From JBCBSZ01 sp039818945 (GTDB lineage Bacteria; Actinomycetota; Acidimicrobiia; Acidimicrobiales; Poriferisodalaceae), in assembly GCA_039818945.1 (NCBI GenBank), contig JBCBSZ010000002.1:62001-126000 (forward strand): a DNA stretch of 64,000 nucleotides, given 5' to 3'. Position 1 is the first letter of the stretch, and each line of letters opens with the position of its first letter. Positions 40,665 to 57,315 of the stretch are shown here, piece after piece. The position numbers were made by a program, and so were the translations under genes. The notes under the pieces were generated by a model. The model searched no databases. It saw only the letters and a program-made list of their open reading frames with translations, and was not told the DNA's origin.

Positions 40665-42659
40665 TCAACGCTCGGCCGCTCCGACGGGGGACGTCGAGCC
40701 GGCCGGGCTCACCCCCGGACCCTGCCCCAGCGCGATGCCTCGCTCCAGCAGGACGGCCACGACGGCGGGGTCGTCGACGCCGGCCGCCATGAGCTCCAGG
40801 CCGTAGGCAGCGACGAGCTCGGCGACGGCGGCGACGGCGGCGACGCGACGCTGGTCGGACATCACGTCGCGGAAGATCGACACCGCCGGCTTCAGCGCGT
40901 CGATCGGGAGCCGGTGCAGGTGCGGGAGGATGGCCGCACCCTCGCCGGCCTCGTCGGCCGTCACCCGCACGCCCGTCCCGCGGAGGCGGCGCAGCTCGGC
41001 GATCACACCCTCGGGTGCCTCGGTGAGGCCGAGGCTCGGGATCTCGAGGACCAGACGGGCCGGCCGGAGGTCCGCGGCGAGCAGGCGGTCGGCGACCGGG
41101 GCGAAGCCGCTCACGCTCGTCAGCAGCGACGACGGGACGTTCACCGCGTAGAACGGAGCCGACTCGGCGGTCGCCACGTCCTCGGCATCCAGGAGGGCGG
41201 CGACCTCGTCGAGCACGAGCAGGACGAGTTGGTCGGCCAGTCCGTGGACCTCGAGCTCCGCCTCGAACCGACACCCGACAGCCGGCTGACCATCCTCCCG
41301 ATGACAGTGGACCAGCACCTCGTACCCGGCCAACCGACCGGTCCCGAGGTGGACGATCGGGTCGAGCTCGACCTGGACGTGGTCGGACCGCAGCGCGGCC
41401 CGCAGCTCCCGCTCGCGCTCCTCCAGCTGGCGAGCCCGCTCCGACATCCAGGGTGCGTACGCGAGCGCCTGGTTCCCCGACGCCTCCTTCGCCGCGAAGA
41501 GGGCGAGGTCGGCCCGCCGCACCACGTCGGTCGGGTCCTCGGAGCAGGCGGCCCAGCCCGCGCTCGCCCCGATGGACAGGAGGCGGTCGCCGAGGTCGAT
41601 CGGCTGGGCGAGGAGCGCGACCGACCGGGTCGCCAGCTGACCCATCCGCACCGGGTCACCGTCGATGACCACGGCGAACTCGTCGCCGCCGAGACGGACC
41701 ACGAGGTCCTGCGGGCGGGCGACGGTCACCAGTCGTCGGGCGACCTCGACGAGCACCCGGTCGCCGTCGGCGTGCCCGTGGGTGTCGTTGACCAGCTTGA
41801 ACCCGTCGAGGTCGATCAGGGCGATCGCTGCCACGTCGCCGCAGTCGAGCCGTTCGGTGAACGCCGCCCGGTTGGCCAGCCCCGTGAGGGGATCGGTGGT
41901 CGCCTGCCGCTCGAGCTCGGCTCGAGCGCCCTCGACCTTGGAGCTCAGCTCGGCCAAGGCCTCGCGCAGCTCGCGGATCTCCTCGAGGGCGGAGGGGACG
42001 GCCCGGTACTGCTGCGCCGCAGCGCCGCCGGAGCGGACGTGTGCGGTGAGTCGCCGCAGCGGCCGCGCGATGCCGGCGACGGTGGCGAACCCTCCGAGGA
42101 GCATGCCGACGACGCCGATCGCGGCGAGCGCCAGGCCGCGACGGGCGGCGTCGACGGTCGCCGTCGTCGAGGCGCGAGCCTCCTCGGCTGCGTCGACGAT
42201 CGCGACGCGCTCCGCCGTCTTCAGGGTCTCGACCGCGCGGTCGAGACCTCCCTCGATCTCGTCCGGCGCCGCATCGAGCCAGAGGTCGGGGGCCGCGGCG
42301 ACGACCTCGAGGGCGTCCTCGATGGCATCTCGCTCCTCGCTGAGCGCAGCGCCGTCGAGGAGCGTCTGGATCGCATCCTCCGCCTCGGCTGCGGCGCGGA
42401 TCAGGCTCGCTCGGTCCGGTGCGGCGAGCTCGTCGCCGAGGCTCGTGGCGCTCCGGAGCTGGGTGCGGACCTCGTCCAGCGTGCGGGCGGCCTCCGAGAT
42501 CGGCAGCACCTCCTCGACCAGCTCCTCCTCGACCTCGGTCGTCGCCGCGCCCACGTCGTTGAGGGCCAGGACGTGCACGGCGACGCCCACCGAGACGAGC
42601 AGGAGGGGCGCGGCCGCGACGAGCACGACGAACAGCCGGACCGGCACACCTCGCTTCAC
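40665..42659 (-). CDS. membrane GGDEF protein with degenerate EAL domain
   Basis: Protein of 664 residues. Two membrane helices (about 8-30 and 172-196) flank a helical extracytoplasmic sensor of about 140 residues, then a HAMP-like coiled region. The GGDEF domain (about 250-405) has an intact GGDEF motif and TDPLTGLANRAAF, so cyclase activity is plausible. The EAL domain is degenerate: YEVLVH replaces EAL, TADEAG replaces the DDFG region, and MAAGVDD replaces AEGVE, so it is probably catalytically dead and may bind c-di-GMP or partners. The start is GTG 42659. It differs from the first GGDEF-EAL protein, whose EAL looks intact. Confidence 0.9.
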   Translation of the reverse strand: MKRGVPVRLFVVLVAAAPLLLVSVGVAVHVLALNDVGAATTEVEEELVEEVLPISEAARTLDEVRTQLRSATSLGDELAAPDRASLIRAAAEAEDAIQTLLDGAALSEERDAIEDALEVVAAAPDLWLDAAPDEIEGGLDRAVETLKTAERVAIVDAAEEARASTTATVDAARRGLALAAIGVVGMLLGGFATVAGIARPLRRLTAHVRSGGAAAQQYRAVPSALEEIRELREALAELSSKVEGARAELERQATTDPLTGLANRAAFTERLDCGDVAAIALIDLDGFKLVNDTHGHADGDRVLVEVARRLVTVARPQDLVVRLGGDEFAVVIDGDPVRMGQLATRSVALLAQPIDLGDRLLSIGASAGWAACSEDPTDVVRRADLALFAAKEASGNQALAYAPWMSERARQLEERERELRAALRSDHVQVELDPIVHLGTGRLAGYEVLVHCHREDGQPAVGCRFEAELEVHGLADQLVLLVLDEVAALLDAEDVATAESAPFYAVNVPSSLLTSVSGFAPVADRLLAADLRPARLVLEIPSLGLTEAPEGVIAELRRLRGTGVRVTADEAGEGAAILPHLHRLPIDALKPAVSIFRDVMSDQRRVAAVAAVAELVAAYGLELMAAGVDDPAVVAVLLERGIALGQGPGVSPAGSTSPVGAAER

Positions 42660-42713
42660 CCGGTCCCATCGGCGGGGGCCGCCCCGGAGTTGACCCGTCC
42701 GGGGCGCCGCCGC

Positions 42714-43274
42714 TCAGCGACCGACAGCGCCGAGCAGCTGCGTGCGGACCACCTCGCGGAGGTTGGCCGGATCCTCGAGATCCCACGAGCCCGGGTTGGC
42801 CATCAGGCTCTCGAGCATGGCCACGAGGTACTGCGCATCGCGTCGATGATCTCGATCGGCGTCGCCCTCGGCCGCGAGCCGCTCGACGACGACCGGCTCG
42901 ACGACATCGGCGAGCCCGTGCTCGAAGCGAGAGAGCCGCATCGCCAGCTCGTCGGGGGCCGAGTCGAGCGCCGCCTGGAGGAGGGAGTGGGCCCGCAACG
43001 CCGGACCGCCCCACCGCAACACCTGCTCGAGGCCGTCGGCCAGGCTCGACGCCGCCTCGAACCGACGGACGATCTCCTCGACGACGGTGCCGAGCTCACG
43101 GCCGACCAGCGCGTCGAAGACCTCGTCGCGCCCGCCGGGGAACCAGCGGTAGACGGTGGCCCGTGAGACCCCAGCGGCGCGGGCCACGTCCTCGAGGGTG
43201 GTCTTGGCCAACCCGAGGCGCACCACGGCGCGGCCGGCGCCGTCGAGGATGCGAGCCCTGGTGTCGTCGACCAC
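42714..43274 (-). CDS. TetR/AcrR family transcriptional regulator
   Basis: Protein of 186 residues. The helix-turn-helix TTLEDVARAAGVSRATVYRW is canonical. The C-terminal domain ligand is unknown. It lies immediately downstream of the acyl-CoA ligase gene, 11 bp apart, so it probably controls fatty-acid or related acyl-CoA genes. A candidate operator palindrome lies upstream of the ligase (44955-44970). The start GTG at 43274 overlaps no gene. Confidence 0.92.
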   Translation of the reverse strand: MVDDTRARILDGAGRAVVRLGLAKTTLEDVARAAGVSRATVYRWFPGGRDEVFDALVGRELGTVVEEIVRRFEAASSLADGLEQVLRWGGPALRAHSLLQAALDSAPDELAMRLSRFEHGLADVVEPVVVERLAAEGDADRDHRRDAQYLVAMLESLMANPGSWDLEDPANLREVVRTQLLGAVGR

Positions 43275-43285
43275 CGACGGCGAGC

Positions 43286-44902
<1,617 letters not shown>

Positions 44903-44954
44903 GGTGAACCCCCTCGTCTCGGACCGGCCGAACGGAAACGTAGCGCCGGCGGCG

Positions 44955-44982
44955 CACCAAGCGCCTGGTGAGCCCATACCCT
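44955..44982. promoter_or_regulatory. operator-like palindrome and -10 element in the ligase / DedA-like divergent region
   Basis: Bases 44955-44970, CACCAAGC-GCCTGGTG, form an inverted repeat matching at 7 of 8 positions per half. A plus-strand -10 TACCCT lies at 44977-44982, ending 7 bp before GTG 44990, so the DedA-like gene is probably leaderless. The palindrome could bind the TetR protein encoded at 42.7 kb. Confidence 0.45.
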
Positions 44983-44989
44983 GCTCGAC

Positions 44990-45703
44990 GTGTCGTCCCG
45001 GGTCCGCTTGTGGCTGCTGCTGGGGCCCGTGGTCGTGGGCATCACCGCCGGGTACGTCGGCGCGGCGCTGCATCCCACCCTCGCCGTCGACTCCCCGCTG
45101 CTGCTGATCTCGCTCAACCCGCGCAACTACCACCTGGCCCTGGTGGCCGGCGAGATCGCGTTCGCCGCGTTCTTCGTCGTCGCCTTCCTGCGCCTCGTGA
45201 CGCTCGACCCGCTGCTGTTCCTCGTCGGCCGCTGGTACGGACCGAGCGGACGCCAGTGGATCGAACGTCAGGTCGAGGGCTCGGACCGCATCGTCGGCTG
45301 GCTCGACCGCTGGTTCCCCCGGATCGGCTGGGCCATCGTCTTCGCCGCCCCCAACACGGTCGTCTGTCTGCTCGCCGGCGTGACGCGGATGCGACCGCTG
45401 GTCTTCGCCGTGCTGAACGTCACCGGCACGATCGCGCGCATCCTCGCGATCTGGTGGCTGGCGCAGCAGTTCGAGAGCCAGCTCGACTCGGTGCTCGACT
45501 TCTTCAACCGGTACCAGACACCGGCGACGATCGTGGCCGTGGTCCTGGTCATGATCCAGATCGGCATCTCGGCCCGCCGGGGCGGTGGTGAGATCGGCGA
45601 CGTCGTCGAGCTCGAGCGCCAGCTCGAGCAGGACCTCGAGGAGTCGGGCGACCGGGAGGCGACGAGCACCGCCGACGACGAGATGAGCCGCGACGAGCGC
45701 TAG
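44990..45703 (+). CDS. DedA-like membrane protein
   Basis: Protein of 237 residues with about five predicted hydrophobic helices. GRWYGPSGRQWIERQV and FPRIGWAIVFAAPNTVVCLLAG resemble the SNARE-associated/DedA family core (FxGRFxPGxR-type region), though more diverged. DedA proteins are proposed lipid or undecaprenyl-phosphate transporters. The C-terminal tail is cytoplasmic and charged (EIGDVVELERQLEQDLEESG). GTG 44990 lacks a Shine-Dalgarno and follows a -10 by 7 bp, suggesting a leaderless mRNA. DUF4262 and dapB follow on the same strand. Confidence 0.75.
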   Translation: MSSRVRLWLLLGPVVVGITAGYVGAALHPTLAVDSPLLLISLNPRNYHLALVAGEIAFAAFFVVAFLRLVTLDPLLFLVGRWYGPSGRQWIERQVEGSDRIVGWLDRWFPRIGWAIVFAAPNTVVCLLAGVTRMRPLVFAVLNVTGTIARILAIWWLAQQFESQLDSVLDFFNRYQTPATIVAVVLVMIQIGISARRGGGEIGDVVELERQLEQDLEESGDREATSTADDEMSRDER

Positions 45704-45713
45704 GTTCGGCGGC

Positions 45714-46229
45714 GTGAGCGGTGAGCCCGATCCCCCGCAGCCGTCGTTGCGCGTCGAGTACGACCCGGCCGACTTCCAGCTCGACCACGCCGAGGCGGTC
45801 GCGGCGATCATCGACCTCCAGGGCTACGCGGTCGAGCCGGTCCGCGCCGACGCCGATCGGGGCCGTCCCGCCTACGCCTACACCATCGGCGTCGAGGACC
45901 TCCTCGGCCACCCCGAGCTCGTCGCCGTCGGCCTCGACGGCGAGTTCGCAAGCCGCCTCTTCACCGAGTTCGTCGACCACCTGCGGTCCGGCGGTGAGCT
46001 GCCCGTGTCCCAGCCGTTCGTGGGCATGCTCGGCGGAGAGCTGCCGTGCGTGCTGTTGCCCGTCGACGTCGGGCGCCACGCGGACTGGTTCGCCGGGGCC
46101 GCCGACCACTTCTCGTTCCGACCGTTCCGGATGCTCCAGCTCGTCTACCCGGACGCGGCCGGGCGGTTCCCCTGGGATCCGGAGGCCGACCCGCAGGTCG
46201 TCGCCACGCAACGGGTGCTCGGCGAATGA
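45714..46229 (+). CDS. DUF4262-domain protein
   Basis: Protein of 171 residues. YAYTIGVEDLLGHPELVAVGL matches the DUF4262 signature (YTIGL...HPEL...GL), followed by a conserved-looking FSFRPFRMLQLVYPD region. The family is of unknown function and common in Actinobacteria and Proteobacteria. GTG 45714 starts 10 bp after the upstream stop. Its stop overlaps the dapB start as ATGA, so it is translationally coupled to dapB. Confidence 0.85.
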   Translation: MSGEPDPPQPSLRVEYDPADFQLDHAEAVAAIIDLQGYAVEPVRADADRGRPAYAYTIGVEDLLGHPELVAVGLDGEFASRLFTEFVDHLRSGGELPVSQPFVGMLGGELPCVLLPVDVGRHADWFAGAADHFSFRPFRMLQLVYPDAAGRFPWDPEADPQVVATQRVLGE

Positions 46230-47008
46230 CCCGGGTGGCCGTGTTCGGCGCCGCCGGGAGGATGGGACTGGAGGTCTGCCGCGCCATCGAGGCCGATCCG
46301 GAGCTCACGCTGGCCGCCGCGGTCGATCCGGGCCGTGCCGGCGAACGCATCGGCCCGCTCGCCTCGATCGAGTCCGACGTCGTCGTCGCGGCCGGGGGCG
46401 AGGCGATCATCGGCGACATCGACGTCGCCATCGACTTCACGGTGGTCGCCGCGGCGATGGCCAACGCCCGCCTCTGCGCCGAGCACGGGGTCCACGACGT
46501 GATCGGGACGTCGGGCTTCGGGGCGAACGAGCTCGACCGGCTGCGCGCCCTGTTCACCCGATCGAACTGCCTGGTGGCGCCGAACTTCGCCATCGGGGCG
46601 GTGCTCATGATGCGCTTCGCCGAGCTCGCGGCCCCGCACTTCGAGACGGCCGAGATCATCGAGCTCCACCACGACCGCAAGGTCGACGCCCCGTCCGGCA
46701 CCGCCATGGCCACGGTCGAGCGGATGGCGGCGGCCTCGGCCGACTGGGCCGACGACCCGACCGAGCAGGAGACCCTGCCCGGTGCTCGGGGGGCGACGGG
46801 ACCGGCCGACATCCCCGTCCACTCGGTGCGCCTCCGGGGTCTGGTGGCCCACCAGGAGGTCCTGCTCGGCACCACCGGGCAGTCCCTCACCCTGCGCCAC
46901 GACTCCTATGACCGGACGTCGTTCATGCCCGGCGTCGTGCTCGCCGCGCGCCGCATCGCGGAACACCCCGGCGTGACCGTCGGACTCGAGCCGCTCCTCG
47001 GTCTCTGA
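46226..47008 (+). CDS. dapB: 4-hydroxy-tetrahydrodipicolinate reductase
   Basis: Protein of 260 residues that reduces the DapA product with NAD(P)H in lysine/diaminopimelate synthesis. The Rossmann motif FGAAGRMG is at the N-terminus, and the catalytic segment ELHHDRKVDAPSGTA contains the paired His and the Lys of the family. IGTSGFG and APNFAIGAVLMMRFAE are further family hallmarks. The start ATG 46226 overlaps the DUF4262 stop. dapA is encoded 9 kb upstream on the opposite strand in the dapA-rnj-ftsK cluster. Confidence 0.95.
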   Translation: MTRVAVFGAAGRMGLEVCRAIEADPELTLAAAVDPGRAGERIGPLASIESDVVVAAGGEAIIGDIDVAIDFTVVAAAMANARLCAEHGVHDVIGTSGFGANELDRLRALFTRSNCLVAPNFAIGAVLMMRFAELAAPHFETAEIIELHHDRKVDAPSGTAMATVERMAAASADWADDPTEQETLPGARGATGPADIPVHSVRLRGLVAHQEVLLGTTGQSLTLRHDSYDRTSFMPGVVLAARRIAEHPGVTVGLEPLLGL

Positions 47009-47098
47009 GGCCCCCGGGGCCGCCCAACGGAACCTCATCCACCGGCCGGTCGGGCCGACAGGTCGAGAGCCGACCGCCCTCGACCGCTGGATGTCGCC

Positions 47099-53125
<6,027 letters not shown>

Positions 53126-53170
53126 CCCGACGACCCCGCCGGCTCCGCGTCCGGTGAGATCGGAGGCGAC

Positions 53171-54388
53171 TCAGGTGGGCCGGACCGCGACCCGCGTGGG
53201 GTCGACCGCGAAGAGCTCCTCCGCGAGCTCCGTGACCTCGGCGGCGGTCACGGCCTCGAGGGCGACCACCTCGGCATCGACGTCCATCGGCTCGCCTCGC
53301 TCCAGCATCGAGAGGCCGTGGCTGTACATCCGGGCGGCCGGATCCTCGGCGGCCAGCTCGGTCGAGCCGGCCAGGTACCCGACGGCCGTCGCGAGCTCGT
53401 CGGCGTCGGGGCCGTGACGGCGCAGGTCGTCGATCTCGGCGGCGGCGATCTCGGCGACCCCGTCGAGGCGGCCCGGCGCCGTGGCCGCGCCGACGATCAG
53501 CGCGCCCGCGTCGGAGAACTGCGCGGTGCTGGCGTAGACCGAGTACGCCCAGCCCCGGTCCTCCCGGACCCGTTGGAACAGGCGGCTCGCCGCACCACCG
53601 CCGAGGAGCTGGGTGAGGACCGCCAGCGCGTGGCGGCGGTCGTCACCGGCGGCCGGCGCGGGCCACGAGAGCAGCAGATGGCCCTGCTCGCAGTCGCGGT
53701 GACGTTCCACGACCACCGCGTCGCGGGGAGCGGGAGCCGTCCGGCGGAGCTGACCGTTGGCCGGGGCCACCTCGAGCACGGACCGGAGCCGGGTGACCAG
53801 GTGATCGTGGTCGACGGCACCGGAGGCGACGACGATCAGGCGGTCGGCTCGGAACTCGCGGGAGAAGAACTCGGCGATGTGCTCGCGCCGGAGCGACTCG
53901 ATCGTGTCGGCGGTGCCGAGGGAGTCCCGTCCGAGCCCGTGGTCGGGGAACAGCGTCTCGTACAGGAGCACGTAGGCGTCGTCCTCGGGGACGTCCCGAC
54001 TCCCGGCGAGCTCGTCGAGGATCACCTCGCGCTCGACGTCGACGTCCTCGGCCCGGAACGCGGGCTCGCTCAGCACCTCGCCCAGGAGGTCGACGACGAG
54101 ATCGGTGTGACGGGCGGGGAAGCGCCCGTGCAGCACGGTGTGCTCCCGGGAGGTGAAGGCGTCGAGCTCTCCCCCCGCTCGCTCGACGGCGCGAGCGAGG
54201 TCGAGCGCGCTGCGGCGTGGGGTGCCCTTGAACAGCAGGTGCTCGAGGAAGTGGCAGACGCCGGACCGGTCGGCCGGTTCGTCGCGGGAACCGACGCCGA
54301 TCCAGGCGCCGAGGGCGACGGACCGGGCGCCGGGGACCGGGTCGGTGCAGACGATGGGTCCGTCACCGACCCGGTCGACGCGGAGCAT
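53171..54388 (-). CDS. M16 family zinc peptidase (mitochondrial-processing-peptidase-like)
   Basis: Protein of 405 residues with the inverted zinc motif HFLEHLLFKG (HxxEH) near residues 46-55 and the distal Glu expected around VEREVILDELAGSRD. The second half, a catalytically inactive homologous lobe, includes GWAYSVYASTAQFSDAG. No signal peptide. In Actinobacteria such genes usually follow pnp, as here: ATG 54388 is 12 bp after the pnp stop, so they are co-transcribed. Substrates are unknown. Confidence 0.93.
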   Translation of the reverse strand: MLRVDRVGDGPIVCTDPVPGARSVALGAWIGVGSRDEPADRSGVCHFLEHLLFKGTPRRSALDLARAVERAGGELDAFTSREHTVLHGRFPARHTDLVVDLLGEVLSEPAFRAEDVDVEREVILDELAGSRDVPEDDAYVLLYETLFPDHGLGRDSLGTADTIESLRREHIAEFFSREFRADRLIVVASGAVDHDHLVTRLRSVLEVAPANGQLRRTAPAPRDAVVVERHRDCEQGHLLLSWPAPAAGDDRRHALAVLTQLLGGGAASRLFQRVREDRGWAYSVYASTAQFSDAGALIVGAATAPGRLDGVAEIAAAEIDDLRRHGPDADELATAVGYLAGSTELAAEDPAARMYSHGLSMLERGEPMDVDAEVVALEAVTAAEVTELAEELFAVDPTRVAVRPT

Positions 54389-54399
54389 CCGGTGCCGGG

Positions 54400-56805
54400 T
54401 CAGTCGTTGCTGCGACGACGGCGCCGACGACCACCGCGGCCACCACCACCGCCGCCACCGCTGGGCTTGGCGGGACCGAGGTCGCCGTGCTCGGCGGCCA
54501 TCTCCTCGTCGAAGGCGTCGTCGAAGGACACCGTCTTGCGGGCGGGGGCGTCGCCGCCACCGCTGTCGGAGTCGCCGCCGCGAGAACGGCCACCACCGCC
54601 GCCGTTCTCGGTCGAGCCGCCGTCGGCCACCGGGCCACCTGGCAGCTGGACCGGGGTGAGGGCGAGCTTGCCGTTGGGATCGATGTCGTCGACCCGGACC
54701 GTGACGAGATCGCCGAGGGAGACGACGTCCTCGACCTTGTCGATGCGCTTGCCACCGCCGAGCTTCGAGATGTGGAGCAGGCCGTCGGTACCGGGCATCA
54801 GGTTCACGAACGCACCGAACTTGGTGATGTTCACGACCGGACCCGTGTACTCCTTGCCGACCTCGGGGGTCGGCGGGTTCACGATCAGCTCGATCTGGCG
54901 CTTGGCCTCCTCGACCGCGCCGCGATCGACGCCGCCGATGGCGACCGTTCCGACCATGCCGTCGTCGTCGACGGCGATGTCGGCACCGGTCTCCTCCTGG
55001 ATGGTGTTGATGACCTTGCCCCGCGGGCCGATGACCTCGCCGATCTTCTCGAGCGGGATCTCCATCGAGACGATCTTCGGCGCCGACTCGGCGACGTCCT
55101 CGCGGGGACCGTCGATGGCCGAGGTCATCACGTCGAGGATGGCCATGCGGGCATCCTTGGCCTGGTTGAGGGCCTGGGCCAGCACATCGGCGGGGATGCC
55201 GTCGATCTTGGTGTCGAGCTGGAGGGCGGTCACGGCGTCGGAGGTGCCGGCCACCTTGAAGTCCATGTCGCCGAACGCGTCCTCGGCACCGAGGATGTCG
55301 GTCAGCGGCGTGTACTTGCCCTCGGCGAACACGAGGCCCATGGCGATGCCGGCCACCGGCGCGACGATCGGCACACCGGCGTCCATCAGCGACAGCGACG
55401 AGGCGCACACCGACGCCATCGAGGTCGAGCCGTTCGACGACAGCACGTCGGAGACGAGGCGCAGCGTGTACGGGAAGTCGTCCTTGGACGGGATGACCGG
55501 GAGCAGCGCCTTCTCGGCGAGCGCGCCGTGGCCGATCTCGCGCCGCTTCGGGCCCCGCATGAAGCCGGCCTCGCCGGTCGAGTAGGGCGGCATGTTGTAG
55601 TGGTGCATGTAGCGCTTGCGATCGCTCGGGTTGAGCGTGTCGACGATCTGCTCCATGCGCAGCATGGCGAGGGTCGTGACGTTGAGCGCCTGGGTCTCGC
55701 CCCGCTGGAACAGGCCGGAGCCGTGGGCGGTCGGCAGCAGCCCGACCTCCGACGACAGCGAGCGCAGGTCGGCCGGGCCACGCCCGTCGATGCGCACGCC
55801 CTCGTCGACGATGCGCTTGCGGACGATCTTCTTGGCCAGCGCACGACCGGCGGCGCGGATCTGCTTCTCGCCGTCGGCGACGTCGGCGAAGCGGTCACCG
55901 AGCGTCTCGACGATGAACGCGGCGGTCTCCGACTCGGCGTCGGCCCGCTCGGCCTTGTTGGCGATCGTCATGGCCGCCGCCATCTTCTCGGCGCCGATCT
56001 CCTCGACCGCCGCCATGATCTCGTCGCTGTAGTCGACGAAGGCGGTCCAGCTGATCGGGTCGGCCACGCCGTGGGCGACCGCGAGCTGGCGCTGCAGCTT
56101 GACGATGTCGGAGATGTGGGGCTTGGCGGCGTCGAGCCCGGCGGCGAGGACGGCCTCGTCGACCTTCGGGGCGCCGTCGGCGTAGTACGAGAAGCTCTTC
56201 TCGGTGCCACCGGCCTCGACCATCATCACGGCGACGTCACCGTCGTCGAGCAGGCGACCGGCCACGACCATGTCGAAGGTGGCGGCGTCGCTCTCCTCGT
56301 AGGTCGGCTGGGGGATCCACTCGCCGTCGGTCGAGTAGGCCAGGCGCACGGCGCCGATCGGGCCCTCGAACGGGATGCCCGAGATCGTCAGGGCGGCGGA
56401 GGCGCCGTTGAGCGCGACCACGTCGTAGGGGTTGGCGCCGTCGATGCCCAGGATCGTGCCGACGATGTGGCACTCGTTGCGGAACCCGTCCGGGAAGGCC
56501 GGGCGCAGCGGGCGGTCGATGAGGCGGCACGTGAGGATGGCGTCCTCGGACGCCCGGCCCTCACGGCGGAAGAACGAGCCGGGGATCCGCCCGGCGGCGT
56601 ACATCCGCTCCTCGATGTCGACGGTGAGCGGGAAGAAGTCGGCGCCGTCACGGGCCCGACCTGCGGTGGCGGTGACGAGCACCTGGGTGTCGCCCATGCG
56701 GACGACGACGGCTCCATCGGCCTGACCGGCGAGCTTGCCGGCCTCGAAGGAGATCGTCTTGTCGGTGCCGGCAACCGGCGCCGACACGTTGATGGCCTCA
56801 GCCAT
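54400..56805 (-). CDS. pnp: polyribonucleotide nucleotidyltransferase (PNPase)
   Basis: Protein of 801 residues that degrades RNA 3'-5' phosphorolytically. It has two RNase PH domains with the helical linker between (TVDIEERMYAAGRIPGSFFR in the first), then a KH domain (IPLEKIGEVIGPRGKVINTI) and an S1 domain (EYTGPVVNITKFGAFVNLMPG). The C-terminus is a Gly/Arg-rich disordered tail (GGGGGGRGGRRRRRRS), as in actinobacterial PNPases. ATG 56805 is preceded by AGGAGG about 11 bp away, and a strong hairpin at 56824-56844 sits just upstream, suggesting autoregulation or processing of the leader. Confidence 0.97.
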   Translation of the reverse strand: MAEAINVSAPVAGTDKTISFEAGKLAGQADGAVVVRMGDTQVLVTATAGRARDGADFFPLTVDIEERMYAAGRIPGSFFRREGRASEDAILTCRLIDRPLRPAFPDGFRNECHIVGTILGIDGANPYDVVALNGASAALTISGIPFEGPIGAVRLAYSTDGEWIPQPTYEESDAATFDMVVAGRLLDDGDVAVMMVEAGGTEKSFSYYADGAPKVDEAVLAAGLDAAKPHISDIVKLQRQLAVAHGVADPISWTAFVDYSDEIMAAVEEIGAEKMAAAMTIANKAERADAESETAAFIVETLGDRFADVADGEKQIRAAGRALAKKIVRKRIVDEGVRIDGRGPADLRSLSSEVGLLPTAHGSGLFQRGETQALNVTTLAMLRMEQIVDTLNPSDRKRYMHHYNMPPYSTGEAGFMRGPKRREIGHGALAEKALLPVIPSKDDFPYTLRLVSDVLSSNGSTSMASVCASSLSLMDAGVPIVAPVAGIAMGLVFAEGKYTPLTDILGAEDAFGDMDFKVAGTSDAVTALQLDTKIDGIPADVLAQALNQAKDARMAILDVMTSAIDGPREDVAESAPKIVSMEIPLEKIGEVIGPRGKVINTIQEETGADIAVDDDGMVGTVAIGGVDRGAVEEAKRQIELIVNPPTPEVGKEYTGPVVNITKFGAFVNLMPGTDGLLHISKLGGGKRIDKVEDVVSLGDLVTVRVDDIDPNGKLALTPVQLPGGPVADGGSTENGGGGGRSRGGDSDSGGGDAPARKTVSFDDAFDEEMAAEHGDLGPAKPSGGGGGGGRGGRRRRRRSND

Positions 56806-56823
56806 GTTTGTCGTATTCCTCCT

Positions 56824-56844
56824 GTCGGCGCACCCTGCGCCGAC
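56824..56844 (-). promoter_or_regulatory. perfect hairpin at the pnp translation-initiation region
   Basis: GTCGGCGCA and TGCGCCGAC form a 9-bp perfect stem with a CCC loop, ending next to the pnp AGGAGG Shine-Dalgarno. In other bacteria PNPase autoregulates through a leader stem cleaved by RNase III, so a similar role is possible. The stem is seen; the role is inferred. Confidence 0.5.
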
Positions 56845-57003
56845 GTCTGCGTCGGAGGTGTTCGGGGCCAACTCCCAGTCGGCCGCCACCCACCGGTGTG
56901 GGCGAGGGGCGGGCGACTGGCAACTGACCGCTTCCACCTCTCCGGGTCCGGACCCTCCGTTCCCGGGTTGTCCGCGCCGGGCCGTCGCCGGCCGGACGCG
57001 ACA

Positions 57004-57027
57004 TCGGGCGGCCCGGAGGCCGCCCGA
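57004..57027 (-). terminator. perfect 10-bp hairpin between rpsO and pnp
   Basis: TCGGGCGGCC and GGCCGCCCGA pair completely around a CGGA loop, 12 bp after the rpsO stop. No U-tract follows, so it could be an attenuating terminator or an RNA-processing/stability stem separating rpsO from pnp, as in the classic rpsO-pnp arrangement. Confidence 0.6.
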
Positions 57028-57039
57028 CGAACTTGGTTG

Positions 57040-57315
57040 CTATCGCCGGAGCCCGAGCTTGGCGATGATGGCCCGGTAGCGCTCCACGTCGTTGTCCTGG
57101 AGGTACCGGAGGAGCTTGCGGCGCCGGCCGACGAGCTTGAGCAGCCCGGCCCGGCTGTGATGGTCCTTGTGGTGGGTCTTGAGGTGTTCGGTCAAGTGGG
57201 AGATCCGAGCGGTGAGCAGTGCGATCTGCACCTCGGGCGACCCCGTGTCGGAGTCGTGCTGGCGGTGCTCGGCGATGATGGCCTCGGCGTCGATCGCCTC
57301 GGTCGAGATGGGCAT
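57040..57315 (-). CDS. rpsO: 30S ribosomal protein S15
   Basis: Protein of 91 residues (usual 89). Family segments GSPEVQIALLTARISHLTEHL, HHKDHHSRAGLLKLVGRRRK and LLRYL are all present and correctly ordered (first segment begins after DTGSPEVQ). S15 binds 16S rRNA helices 20-22 and often represses its own mRNA. ATG 57315 (MPISTEA) fits the family start; an in-frame extension upstream is ignored. The leader of about 175 bp contains a GACCCG-AAC-CGGGTC stem-like element that might serve autoregulation. pnp lies downstream. Confidence 0.97.
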   Translation of the reverse strand: MPISTEAIDAEAIIAEHRQHDSDTGSPEVQIALLTARISHLTEHLKTHHKDHHSRAGLLKLVGRRRKLLRYLQDNDVERYRAIIAKLGLRR

